Assembly: GCA_937874755.1 (NCBI GenBank)
Contig: CALNBC010000359.1
Location: forward strand, 1-8,860
DNA length: 8,860 nucleotides
Direction of reading: 5' to 3'
Source of the DNA: an uncultured Clostridia bacterium
Lineage (GTDB): Bacteria > Bacillota > Clostridia > Christensenellales > CALWSW01
In this document: positions 1 to 5,650 of the stretch, piece by piece
Numbering within the stretch: position 1 is the first letter of the stretch
How the letters are laid out: every line of letters starts with the position of its first letter
Program-made: the position numbers and the translations under genes
The notes under the pieces: model-generated
Databases searched by the model: none
Seen by the model: the letters and a program-made list of their open reading frames with translations, nothing else
Told to the model about the DNA's origin: nothing

Positions 1-58
1 AGGTACGCCTTCTTCTTTGCTGAATACCCTTCTATGCAGGAAGGTACGCCTTCTTTTT
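1..58 (+). terminator. Duplicated hairpin with T-tract (rho-independent terminator-like)
   Basis: The 14-base string AGGTACGCCTTCTT occurs at 1-14 and again at 42-55. The second copy sits in a hairpin: GAAGG (40-44), loop TACG (45-48), CCTTC (49-53), followed directly by five T (54-58). The stem can extend by a G-T and an A-T pair. This is the form of an intrinsic terminator reading on the plus strand, so it probably ends a gene left of the window. The first copy also has a T-rich 3' side (CTTCTTCTTT), but its 5' arm is cut by the window edge. On the minus strand no T-run follows the hairpin, so it is a poor terminator for the penicillin-binding-protein operon that ends at 86. Confidence 0.5.
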
Positions 59-85
59 CAGCGAACCGATAATCACCCAGCAAAA

Positions 86-1585
86 TCATCCCAGCTCGAT
101 GGCTTTCTTCAGCACCTTCCTCGCTATGGGCGCGGCGACTTTTCCGCCGCTGCCGCCCTCCTCGATGATAACCGCGATGGCGTAGGGGTGGTCGTCGTCG
201 TACACATAGCCGGTGAACCAGGCGTCGTCCTCCTCCTTGCCGGTCTGCGCTGTACCCGTCTTGCCGCCCACGGTGTAGCCCGAAATAGCGGCGGCGGTTC
301 CCGTACCATTTTCGACCACCGCTTCCATAAGCTCGCGCATGGTCTGTGCCTCCAAAGAGGAGAGCGGCGAGGAATACGCGTTCGTTTGCAGGGCGTGGGT
401 TATGTAGTTCGCGCTGTTGACCCCCCGCTTCATGAGCTTGGGCTCCATCATGACGCCCTCGTTCGCAATGGACGCGGAAATCATGCAGAGGTTGAGGGGG
501 GTCATTACGTCCTTGTGCTGACCGACGGCGGACCATGCCGTTTCGTAAGGGTTGCTGCCTTTTTGGTAAGAGCTGGTGTAGAGCGCCACGTCCGAGAAGG
601 TGAATTCCTCGCCTATGCCGAACGCCCTCGCCATGCTGTTTATCTTGTCGCCCCCAAGGAGCAAAGACAGCCGCGCAAAGGAGACGTTGCAGGACTTGGC
701 GAACGCCTGCTTGAGCGTGAGGGTGTCGTGGTAGGACGACTGGTAATCCCTAAGGTAGAGGTATTCGGGTACAAAGTCGGGATTCGTCCTGTTTTCCTTG
801 TCCTGTTCAGGGGTGGTCTTGACCTGCTCCAGGAACGCGCCGGTCTCTTGGTCAAACGCCAGCGGACCGCCGCACTCTATGTCCAGCTCCATCGCGTTGG
901 GTATGTAGCGAATCGCCGCCGCGGCGGTGACTATCTTGAACACCGAGCCCGGCGTGTACTTGCCGGCGGTGGCGCGGTTGACGAGCGCCCCGTCGTCCTC
1001 CTTCACGTTGCCGTCCTTGTCGGGGAGGTATTCGTCCGCTGTGGTCGGGTCGAAGGAGGGCGCGCTGGTCATCAGGAGTATTTCGCCCGTCTTGTAGTTC
1101 ATCAGCACTATCGCGCCGCCCGAATAGTCCGAAAGCAGCCCGTAGGCATACTTTGTAAGCTCCGCGTCCACCGTAAGCACAACGTCGCTCCCGCGCTGCT
1201 TCGCGCCCGAGAAGGTGTTGCCTATGATTTCAAACAACCCCGCGTCCATGCCGAGCAGATAGTTGGCGAAAAAGCTCTCCGCTCCGGTGCCGGTCAGCCC
1301 GAAGTTGTCCCCCGTGACGTGGGCGAGTGCCTTGCGCAATGTCTTGCTGTCCGCGTAGACGCGGTTGCCCTCGTCGTCCGAGGTCACTAGGATTGCGCCG
1401 TTCCTGTCCTTTATGTCCCCCGCGATGACCGAGTTCTTCTGGCTCTGCACGCGCACGTTGTACGGGTTGGTCTGCCAGCGCATACCGTATGTGTTAAGTG
1501 CGTATACAAAATAGCCGCCGAGCAGCGCAAACAAGGCGAGCGCCACTATGAAAACTGTGCGGGCGTTTCTTCTGAAGGATTTCAA
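86..1585 (-). CDS. Class B penicillin-binding protein (D,D-transpeptidase), PbpA/FtsI-like
   Basis: Cross-links peptidoglycan peptides on the outer face of the membrane. The 499-residue product has a basic N-terminus and one membrane anchor (about residues 10-30). A short N-terminal domain follows, including a DRNGAIL motif near 60-66, and then the transpeptidase domain. All three active-site motifs are present: SVFK (214-217, nucleophile S214), SCN (298-300) and KTGTAQ (442-447). There are no C-terminal PASTA repeats. The size resembles the actinobacterial PbpA group and single-domain clostridial PBPs. The start chosen is TTG at 1585, because it lies just before the membrane anchor, has a purine-rich site (AGAGGGGG, 1596-1603) upstream and overlaps the SEDS stop codon as TTGA. 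The frame is open further upstream to 1777, but that stretch overlaps the SEDS gene and reads as low-complexity Arg/Ala-rich sequence. It is the last gene of its operon and the presumed partner of the SEDS protein. The family is certain; the exact cellular role (elongation, division or sporulation) is not. Confidence 0.95.
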   Translation of the reverse strand: MKSFRRNARTVFIVALALFALLGGYFVYALNTYGMRWQTNPYNVRVQSQKNSVIAGDIKDRNGAILVTSDDEGNRVYADSKTLRKALAHVTGDNFGLTGTGAESFFANYLLGMDAGLFEIIGNTFSGAKQRGSDVVLTVDAELTKYAYGLLSDYSGGAIVLMNYKTGEILLMTSAPSFDPTTADEYLPDKDGNVKEDDGALVNRATAGKYTPGSVFKIVTAAAAIRYIPNAMELDIECGGPLAFDQETGAFLEQVKTTPEQDKENRTNPDFVPEYLYLRDYQSSYHDTLTLKQAFAKSCNVSFARLSLLLGGDKINSMARAFGIGEEFTFSDVALYTSSYQKGSNPYETAWSAVGQHKDVMTPLNLCMISASIANEGVMMEPKLMKRGVNSANYITHALQTNAYSSPLSSLEAQTMRELMEAVVENGTGTAAAISGYTVGGKTGTAQTGKEEDDAWFTGYVYDDDHPYAIAVIIEEGGSGGKVAAPIARKVLKKAIELG

Positions 1586-2814
1586 AACCCGGTTTCCCCC
1601 TCTCTGCGCCTGCCGTTTTGGGCGGCGACAACCTGCAAGAGCGCCACCGCAACAAGCCCCGTCAATACGGAGCTGCCGCCGTAGCTGACGAAGGGCAGCG
1701 TGACCCCCGTCAGCGGAATAAGCTTGAGTATGCCGCCGAGTATTACGAAGGCCTGGAGCGCGATGTAGACTGTGCACCCAAGGGCAATCAGCGCAGAAAA
1801 CCTGTCTGCCGAGCCCATCGAGATGGACATTCCCCTAACTAGGAACAAGACGTACAGCGCGATGACGCAAAGCCCGACGATTATGCCCATCTCCTCGCAG
1901 ATTACCGCGAAGATATAGTCGGTATGGTACGCCGGTATGACCTTGGGTGTGCCGAGGTTCAGCCCCAGCCCGAAAAGCCCACCGCTGGCAATCGCCATAA
2001 GCCCTTGGGCGATTTGGTAGCCGCCGTCGTAATAGCTCGCCCAGGGGTTGCGCCAGGCGGCGACGCGCACGCGCACGTGGGAGAACAGCTCGTAACTGAT
2101 GACCGCCGCCCCCGCGCCCGCGCCTATGCCCGCCACCGTCACCCAGACGTTGCCCGTCGCCGCGTAGTACATAGCGATTATTACCCCCGCGTAAATCAGC
2201 GCGGCTCCGAGGTCCTTCTCGGCGATGAGCAGCACCATGAGCAACAGCACGAATACGCCGACGGGAATCAGCTTCTTTAGCTTTGTGCGCTCGCTCAGGT
2301 AGACCGCAAGGGCGTATATAAGGGTTATCTTGATTAGTTCGCCCGGCTGCAGCGAGAAGAACCCGAGGTCTATCCAGTTCTTGGCGCCGCCCTGCTCTGA
2401 GCCTATCGCCAGCGGCAGCGCAAGGAACAGCACCGAGCCGACCATGACTATGGTGCATAGCTTTGTGTTGTTGATGCGCTCCAGCTTGCGCAGGAATATC
2501 ATTATAAACGCCATCGCCGCCACGCCTATCGCTATGGACAGCAGCTGTTTGAAGGCGATGTCCGGGTTGATTCGGTACTGCACCACCATGCCGACGGCCA
2601 GCAGCGTGTAGACTATGACCAGTAAAAATCCGTCGAGGTGCTTGAAGGCGGCGGTGAGCAGCGCGTAACTGCCCGCCAGCACCAAAAAGAGTATGCCCGC
2701 GGCGATGAAGGCGTTCGTATCCACCGCGCCATCCCTGAATGCCAACAGCCCGAAGGCGGAAAGCTCGAATATGATTATCAGCGACATAAGGCCGCCCGTC
2801 TTGCCCTTTTTCAA
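1582..2814 (-). CDS. SEDS-family peptidoglycan glycosyltransferase (FtsW/RodA/SpoVE type)
   Basis: A multi-pass membrane protein of 410 residues that polymerises lipid II into glycan strands together with a class B PBP. About ten hydrophobic segments are visible. Family landmarks are GGAKNWIDLGFFSLQPGEL (142-160), EKDLGAAL (199-206), RNPWASYYDGGYQIAQG (255-271), HTDYIFAVICEEMG (297-310) and the C-terminal signature LPFVSYGGSS (373-382). The start is placed at TTG 2814: a perfect AGGAGG (2823-2828 on the minus strand) lies 8 bases upstream, and TTG overlaps the FHA stop as TTGA. The in-frame GTG at 2823 is fused to the AGGAGG itself and so cannot be the start. The PBP gene follows with the same kind of overlap. 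The FHA-SEDS-PBP order matches conserved blocks in Actinobacteria and Clostridia. One oddity: the WxD position that usually carries the essential Asp reads WAS here (S260); the nearest acidic residue is D263. Confidence 0.94.
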   Translation of the reverse strand: MKKGKTGGLMSLIIIFELSAFGLLAFRDGAVDTNAFIAAGILFLVLAGSYALLTAAFKHLDGFLLVIVYTLLAVGMVVQYRINPDIAFKQLLSIAIGVAAMAFIMIFLRKLERINNTKLCTIVMVGSVLFLALPLAIGSEQGGAKNWIDLGFFSLQPGELIKITLIYALAVYLSERTKLKKLIPVGVFVLLLMVLLIAEKDLGAALIYAGVIIAMYYAATGNVWVTVAGIGAGAGAAVISYELFSHVRVRVAAWRNPWASYYDGGYQIAQGLMAIASGGLFGLGLNLGTPKVIPAYHTDYIFAVICEEMGIIVGLCVIALYVLFLVRGMSISMGSADRFSALIALGCTVYIALQAFVILGGILKLIPLTGVTLPFVSYGGSSVLTGLVAVALLQVVAAQNGRRREGETGF

Positions 2815-3557
2815 CGGCGCCACCTCCTGATGTGCCTTTTTTGCGGCGCGCCTTGCGAATCGTCCGGCTCGTACTCGTCGTACTCGCCATCGTACTGCGC
2901 CTTTTCAGCTTCGCCGCCTTCGCGCACGAAGTCCGTCCAGTCGTAAGGCTCGCCGCGCCCATCTCCAGGTTCGTCGGCATCGTATTCGTCTGAATCGGCA
3001 TCGTATTCGTCTGAATCGGCGTACTCCACCGGGTTTTCAAATTCGCCGTCGTCCTCTATTGCGCGCCTTTCGGGCCGCGCTGTTTGCCCCGCGGTTAAAA
3101 GGTGCAGCACGAACTCGACGCCGCCTACCGCGATTTCGTCGCCATCCACAAGGGGTGTATCCTCCTCGATGCGCTCGCCGTTGAGGTATACGCCCTTCTT
3201 GCCGCCGTAGTCCGAAAGCAGCACCCTGTTGCCCTTTTGGAATATGCTCGCCTGGTGGGGGGCAATGCCGCTGTGCTTTATGCGAATATCCGAGCTGCCC
3301 GCCCTGCCTATGCGGTTTTCCCGTTTGAGGGCGAACCGCCTGCCGTACAGGGGGTGCGGTCTGCCCCTGCCGTCTGCCTTTGGGGCGACGACCTCGAGCA
3401 CCCCGAGGGAATAGCCCGTATCCGCCTTCTTGGCGGTGCGCTGCGCCGAATAATCGCGCAAAACCGCGCGGATTATGCGCCAAAGCAGGAACACCATCAG
3501 CGCGGTGAACCAAAAGCGCATAGTCAGCGCGGCTATTTCGTAAGCGGACTCGCTCAA
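2811..3557 (-). CDS. Membrane-anchored FHA-domain protein with acidic repeat tail
   Basis: First gene of the cell-wall operon; 248 residues. One hydrophobic segment (about 12-33) anchors it, and the FHA domain (about 70-152) is probably cytoplasmic. FHA domains normally bind phosphothreonine and act as scaffolds; in this operon type they are linked to control of wall synthesis. Visible FHA landmarks are IGR (83-85), H101 and YLNG (124-127). Two usual phosphate-pocket positions differ: the Ser of SRxH is A99, and the Asn-Gly-Thr motif is KGV (121-123), so phosphothreonine binding may be lost. The tail (about 165-235) is very acidic, with DSDEYDA repeated, and ends in a basic tip, KRHIRRWRR. 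The start is TTG 3557, with GGAGG (3565-3569 on the minus strand) 7 bases upstream. The stop overlaps the SEDS start. No Ser/Thr kinase or phosphatase lies in the window. The fold assignment is firm; the binding partner is unknown. Confidence 0.85.
   Translation of the reverse strand: MSESAYEIAALTMRFWFTALMVFLLWRIIRAVLRDYSAQRTAKKADTGYSLGVLEVVAPKADGRGRPHPLYGRRFALKRENRIGRAGSSDIRIKHSGIAPHQASIFQKGNRVLLSDYGGKKGVYLNGERIEEDTPLVDGDEIAVGGVEFVLHLLTAGQTARPERRAIEDDGEFENPVEYADSDEYDADSDEYDADEPGDGRGEPYDWTDFVREGGEAEKAQYDGEYDEYEPDDSQGAPQKRHIRRWRR
2823..2828 (-). promoter_or_regulatory. Ribosome binding site AGGAGG deciding the SEDS start
   Basis: AGGAGG on the minus strand lies 8 bases before TTG 2814. Because this site overlaps the first base of the possible GTG start at 2823, it excludes GTG and supports TTG. 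It lies inside the end of the FHA gene, which fits translational coupling. Confidence 0.75.
2974..3020 (-). repeat. 21-bp tandem repeat inside the FHA gene (DSDEYDA units)
   Basis: Positions 2974-2994 and 2995-3015 are identical 21-base units, and a third copy begins (3016-3020). On the coding (minus) strand each unit encodes the seven residues DSDEYDA, so copy number can change without breaking the frame. The repeat lies in the acidic linker between the FHA domain and the basic C-terminus. The perfect DNA identity suggests a recent duplication. Confidence 0.85.
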
Positions 3558-3586
3558 CTGCCTACCTCCAGCAAAGCCTTTTTATA

Positions 3587-3595
3587 ATTATAGCA
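3587..3595 (-). promoter_or_regulatory. Extended -10 promoter for the FHA-SEDS-PBP operon
   Basis: On the minus strand the sequence reads TGCTATAAT: a perfect TATAAT (3592-3587) with the TG motif of an extended -10 element. No good -35 hexamer is visible at 16-18 bases, as expected for extended -10 promoters. Transcription would begin near 3580, giving a leader of about 20 bases that ends in the GGAGG site of the FHA gene. Confidence 0.65.
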
Positions 3596-3600
3596 TATAC

Positions 3601-3810
3601 CCGAAACCTTATTGTTAACAATTATTCACAACATATGGATGTGATGCCTAACAAGCCGAGTACCGGCACCGCGGTTTTGACGGCAAGCGCCATCGCGGCG
3701 TTTTGCACCGCGAAGCACAGGGTACAAAGTATAACCACAGCTATATAAAGATTTTTTATGATGATAAATTACACCTACAAGTGTAGCAACAAATTGGAGA
3801 GATACATATT
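3601..3810. other. Intergenic spacer with a GC-rich structured insert
   Basis: Flanks are AT-rich (3601-3640 and 3720-3810), while 3650-3720 is GC-rich. The middle part can fold: CGCGGT (3670-3675) pairs with ACCGCG (3707-3712), enclosing CGCC (3688-3691) / GGCG (3697-3700). A 37-codon reading frame runs from ATG 3635 to TAA 3748 on the plus strand, but it has no ribosome binding site and no recognisable domain. The part nearest the small gene contains a short palindrome, CTACAAGTGTAG (3775-3786). No clear sigma-A promoter for the gene at 3811 was found. Confidence 0.4.
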
Positions 3811-4110
3811 ATGCAGTGTGAGGATAACAACCCCACGAAATATAAAGGAACCGGAGGTACCGGAAAAATGGGTAACTGTAGCTGTAACCATCACCATGAC
3901 GAACGTATCTGTTTCGATGAAATCACATTGATACTGTTGATTATCATACTCTTCCTGATTTTAGCCGATGAAGAGAACAATTTATCCTTTAGAACCTTGC
4001 TCGAGAGCAACGGAACGCTTGCAGGTCTTCTGTCCGGCAACGAGCGCGTTGAAGCAGAAGCAGAAAGATTCGAGAACAGAGGCGGCAGGTGCGGGCGCTG
4101 CTGCTGCTAA
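3811..4110 (+). CDS. Small single-pass membrane protein with His/Cys clusters (unknown function)
   Basis: Not recognised as a named family. The 99-residue reading frame has a Gly/Thr-rich start and CSCNHHHDE (23-31). A strongly hydrophobic segment follows (about 39-52, rich in Ile and Leu), then an acidic amphipathic stretch and a terminal cluster, CGRCCC (94-99). The His and Cys clusters flanking a membrane segment suggest metal or disulfide chemistry, but this is inference. Two starts are plausible. ATG 3811 has GGAGAG 9 bases upstream. ATG 3868 has a better GGAGGT (3853-3858), also 9 bases upstream, and would give an 80-residue protein beginning MGNCSC. Codon use is more AT-rich than the flanking genes. 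It is monocistronic between oppositely oriented genes. Small proteins of this general look occur in spore-forming Firmicutes, so a spore-related role is possible but not shown. Confidence 0.65.
   Translation: MQCEDNNPTKYKGTGGTGKMGNCSCNHHHDERICFDEITLILLIIILFLILADEENNLSFRTLLESNGTLAGLLSGNERVEAEAERFENRGGRCGRCCC
3853..3858 (+). promoter_or_regulatory. Second ribosome binding site (GGAGGT) inside the small gene
   Basis: GGAGGT lies 9 bases before ATG 3868. It is closer to consensus than the GGAGAG site before ATG 3811. It either marks the true start or permits a second, shorter product lacking the first 19 residues. Confidence 0.5.
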
Positions 4111-4204
4111 AGCCGACTGACCGCCCGCCTAAGCGCAAAAGCTAAAATTGACCCGACCTGGCGCTGAGTTTAGACCTCCAACGAAGTCCACATACGACAT
4201 CCGA

Positions 4205-4234
4205 CCTCCATGACCCTCCATGACCCTCCATGAA
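4205..4234. repeat. Three tandem 10-bp units (CCTCCATGAC)
   Basis: Units at 4205-4214, 4215-4224 and 4225-4234 are identical except for the last base of the third. On the minus strand they read as repeated GTCATGGAGG, each holding an ATG and a GGAGG core, downstream of azlD. The repeat is non-coding as far as can be seen and lies just before the terminator hairpin. Slippage expansion is the simplest origin. Confidence 0.8.
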
Positions 4235-4253
4235 CCTCTCCTTTACGGCAAAG

Positions 4254-4282
4254 CCCTGCGCCAACTTGGCGCAGGGTCTTTT
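4254..4282 (+). terminator. Strong intrinsic terminator between convergent genes
   Basis: CCCTGCGCCA (4254-4263) pairs perfectly with TGGCGCAGGG (4267-4276) around a three-base loop, and the sequence TCTTTT follows (4277-4282). This favours termination of plus-strand transcripts from the small gene. The element also lies about 57 bases past the azlD stop. Read on the minus strand the same stem is followed only by CTTT, so it may end the azlCD transcript less efficiently. Confidence 0.8.
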
Positions 4283-4332
4283 GAATTCAGTTTGGATTAA
4301 GAATAAAGCCTCGGCAAACAGGCTGTTTTTGG

Positions 4333-4641
4333 TCAAACAATCAGATAAGTCAAGAATACCGCCAGCACCGAGCCTAAAACCGTCAGCGCGAGGGGCAGCT
4401 TGTTCCAAGCGAGCAGCACCGCGGCGACTCCTCCCACCACACCTATGTACCAGTTGGCGGGGTCGACTGTGAATATGCCCGGGAACACCAGGGCGGACAT
4501 GGCGGTGTAGGGTATCAGCTTGAGAAACTTCTCAAACCGGGGACCGAACTTGAGCTTGTGCAAAAATACGGCGGGCAACATTCTCGGAATGTAAGTCACC
4601 AGCGCCATGCCCATTATCAACAGAAAGACTTCAAGCCGCAT
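4333..4641 (-). CDS. azlD: AzlD-family branched-chain amino acid export subunit
   Basis: A 102-residue hydrophobic protein with about four membrane segments. It carries the family's N-terminal pattern TYIPRMLP (16-23) and a pattern near 43-50 (IPYTAMSA). AzlD is the small partner of AzlC; together they export branched-chain amino acids and analogues. The length is normal for the family (about 100-110). The start is ATG 4641, preceded by AAGGAGG about 9 bases upstream. The gene begins inside the end of azlC (11-base overlap), which indicates translational coupling and 1:1 assembly. It ends about 57 bases from the hairpin at 4254-4276. Recognition is by sequence pattern and by pairing with azlC. 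Confidence 0.9.
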   Translation of the reverse strand: MRLEVFLLIMGMALVTYIPRMLPAVFLHKLKFGPRFEKFLKLIPYTAMSALVFPGIFTVDPANWYIGVVGGVAAVLLAWNKLPLALTVLGSVLAVFLTYLIV

Positions 4642-5338
4642 TTGATTCGCCCTCCTTCCCGTCGAGGTCTACAAAGAATGTACCCAACATAGCGCAGGCG
4701 ATTGTGGAGATTATCAGCGACCAACTGGGAGCGATTATTTTCGAGAGCAGCGCGTTGAGCACGGCGGTGAGCGCCACCAGTATGACCAGCCGCAGGTTTT
4801 GCTTGACGCCGGGCGTCAGCAGCGCCAAAAACATCGCGTAGAGGGCGATGCCCATGCTTGCGCTGAGCATGTCGGGCAGAAACGCCGATGCCACCACCCC
4901 TATGACGGTGCCCACTACCCAGGAAGAATAAGTCGCGGTTATAAGGCCGAGGAAGAAGTACACGTTGGAGTGCTTCTCCCCTTGGGTGGTGAACATCGCG
5001 AAGGATTCATCCGTAATGCCGAATGCGGCGACCAGCTTCAGCTTGAGCGGCGCGTTTTTCATGCGGTCGAACACGCAGGTGCTCATGATTAGGTGCCTGA
5101 GGTTGAGAATAAAGGTCGCTACTATTGCAGCCGCGACACTCGCCCCCTGGGCGTACATTCCCGCCACCATCATCTGGCTCGCCCCGGCGAACCCCGTGGC
5201 GGACATAAGTACGGTCTCGATGGGCGTCAGCCCCGCCTGCCGCGCCACTATCGCGTAGGCGATGCCCACGGGTATAAAGCCGAACAGTACGGCCAACCCC
5301 TCCTTGAACCCGGCAAGGTATTGCTGCCCTTTAGTCAT
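4631..5338 (-). CDS. azlC: AzlC-family branched-chain amino acid export permease
   Basis: Large subunit of the AzlCD exporter, 235 residues, the usual family length. It has many hydrophobic segments, an N-terminal region GFIPVGIAYAIVARQAGL (19-36), the conserved stretch GFAGASQMM (49-57) and the LRHLIMS loop (80-86). Its role is export of branched-chain amino acids across the cytoplasmic membrane. The start is ATG 5338 with a strong GGAGG (5345-5349 on the minus strand) 6 bases upstream. azlD follows with an 11-base overlap. A promoter-like pair lies upstream (5427-5455). In Bacillus subtilis azlCD is under an Lrp-like repressor (AzlB); no such gene is in this window. Confidence 0.93.
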   Translation of the reverse strand: MTKGQQYLAGFKEGLAVLFGFIPVGIAYAIVARQAGLTPIETVLMSATGFAGASQMMVAGMYAQGASVAAAIVATFILNLRHLIMSTCVFDRMKNAPLKLKLVAAFGITDESFAMFTTQGEKHSNVYFFLGLITATYSSWVVGTVIGVVASAFLPDMLSASMGIALYAMFLALLTPGVKQNLRLVILVALTAVLNALLSKIIAPSWSLIISTIACAMLGTFFVDLDGKEGESNAA

Positions 5339-5519
5339 GCCTCTCCTCCAAAATTGAAAAGTATAAAAAATACGCCGCTCCGTCGCTTGCCGCTAGGGAG
5401 AGCATATTGCCTTCACAATGAAATCCATTATAATCTTCATAAACCCGCCGCACAACAACAAACTCGTCATCGTACGCGGTTATAACTGTAAACCCGCTTT
5501 GGCAAGCAGAAATTTGCAT
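5331..5519 (-). CDS. Possible 62-residue hypothetical protein upstream of azlC (doubtful)
   Basis: An open frame from ATG 5519 ends in TAA at 5331 and overlaps the azlC start by 8 bases. The product has no recognised domain and no membrane segment. Against it: there is no Shine-Dalgarno site before ATG 5519, and the predicted azlCD promoter lies inside the frame, so the main transcript would not carry its 5' half. For it: the overlap with azlC would suit coupling. Most likely it is a chance frame within the divergent regulatory region. Confidence 0.2.
   Translation of the reverse strand: MQISACQSGFTVITAYDDEFVVVRRVYEDYNGFHCEGNMLSLAASDGAAYFLYFSILEERHD
5427..5455 (-). promoter_or_regulatory. 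Predicted sigma-A promoter for azlCD
   Basis: On the minus strand TTGTGC (5455-5450) and a perfect TATAAT (5432-5427) are separated by 17 bases. Transcription would start near 5420, leaving a leader of about 80 bases before azlC. The -35 match is modest (TTG only). Confidence 0.5.
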
Positions 5520-5542
5520 GGAATTTATTGGAGTATTCTGCG

Positions 5543-5571
5543 TTGCACAACCGCCAATCTCGTGTTATACT
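5543..5571 (+). promoter_or_regulatory. Sigma-A promoter of the ABC uptake operon
   Basis: TTGCAC (5543-5548) and TATACT (5566-5571) are separated by exactly 17 bases. Transcription would start near 5578, giving a leader of about 70 bases to the TTG start at 5651. It is divergent from the azlCD promoter, and the region 5339-5650 serves both directions. An imperfect AT-rich palindrome, AAATT (5510-5514) / AATTT (5522-5526), sits just upstream and could be an operator, but no Fur-type site was recognised. Confidence 0.75.
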
Positions 5572-5640
5572 TATCACATTCGGATTTATTTTCAAAAACA
5601 TATCGATTGTGCCGCGTATGTCATTCTGTTGTCGGCTTAT

Positions 5641-5645
5641 GGAGG
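5641..5645 (+). promoter_or_regulatory. Ribosome binding site deciding the permease TTG start
   Basis: GGAGG at 5641-5645 lies 5 bases before TTG 5651. Upstream in-frame ATG codons at 5528 and 5639 are excluded: 5528 lies before the transcription start implied by the promoter, and 5639 overlaps this ribosome binding site. Confidence 0.65.
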
Positions 5646-5650
5646 ATGCG

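Noticed and set aside
17..1390. 457-residue open frame on the plus strand
   Set aside because: It lies opposite the penicillin-binding protein, whose three catalytic motifs are intact; the plus-strand product is Arg/Val/Gly-rich with no recognisable domain.
1835..3040. 401-residue open frame on the minus strand
   Set aside because: It is a shifted frame across the SEDS and FHA genes; the product is Arg/Ala/Gly-rich and has no membrane segments or motifs.
4205..4234. Possible CRISPR array
   Set aside because: Units are 10 bases with no spacers; this is a simple tandem repeat, and no cas gene is present.
4142..4408. 88-residue open frame on the minus strand
   Set aside because: It runs through the terminator hairpin and the 10-bp repeats and overlaps the end of azlD in another frame.
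5528..5650. N-terminal extension of the permease from ATG 5528
   Set aside because: The extension contains the promoter (TTGCAC/TATACT) and the GGAGG site; the start at TTG 5651 fits both.
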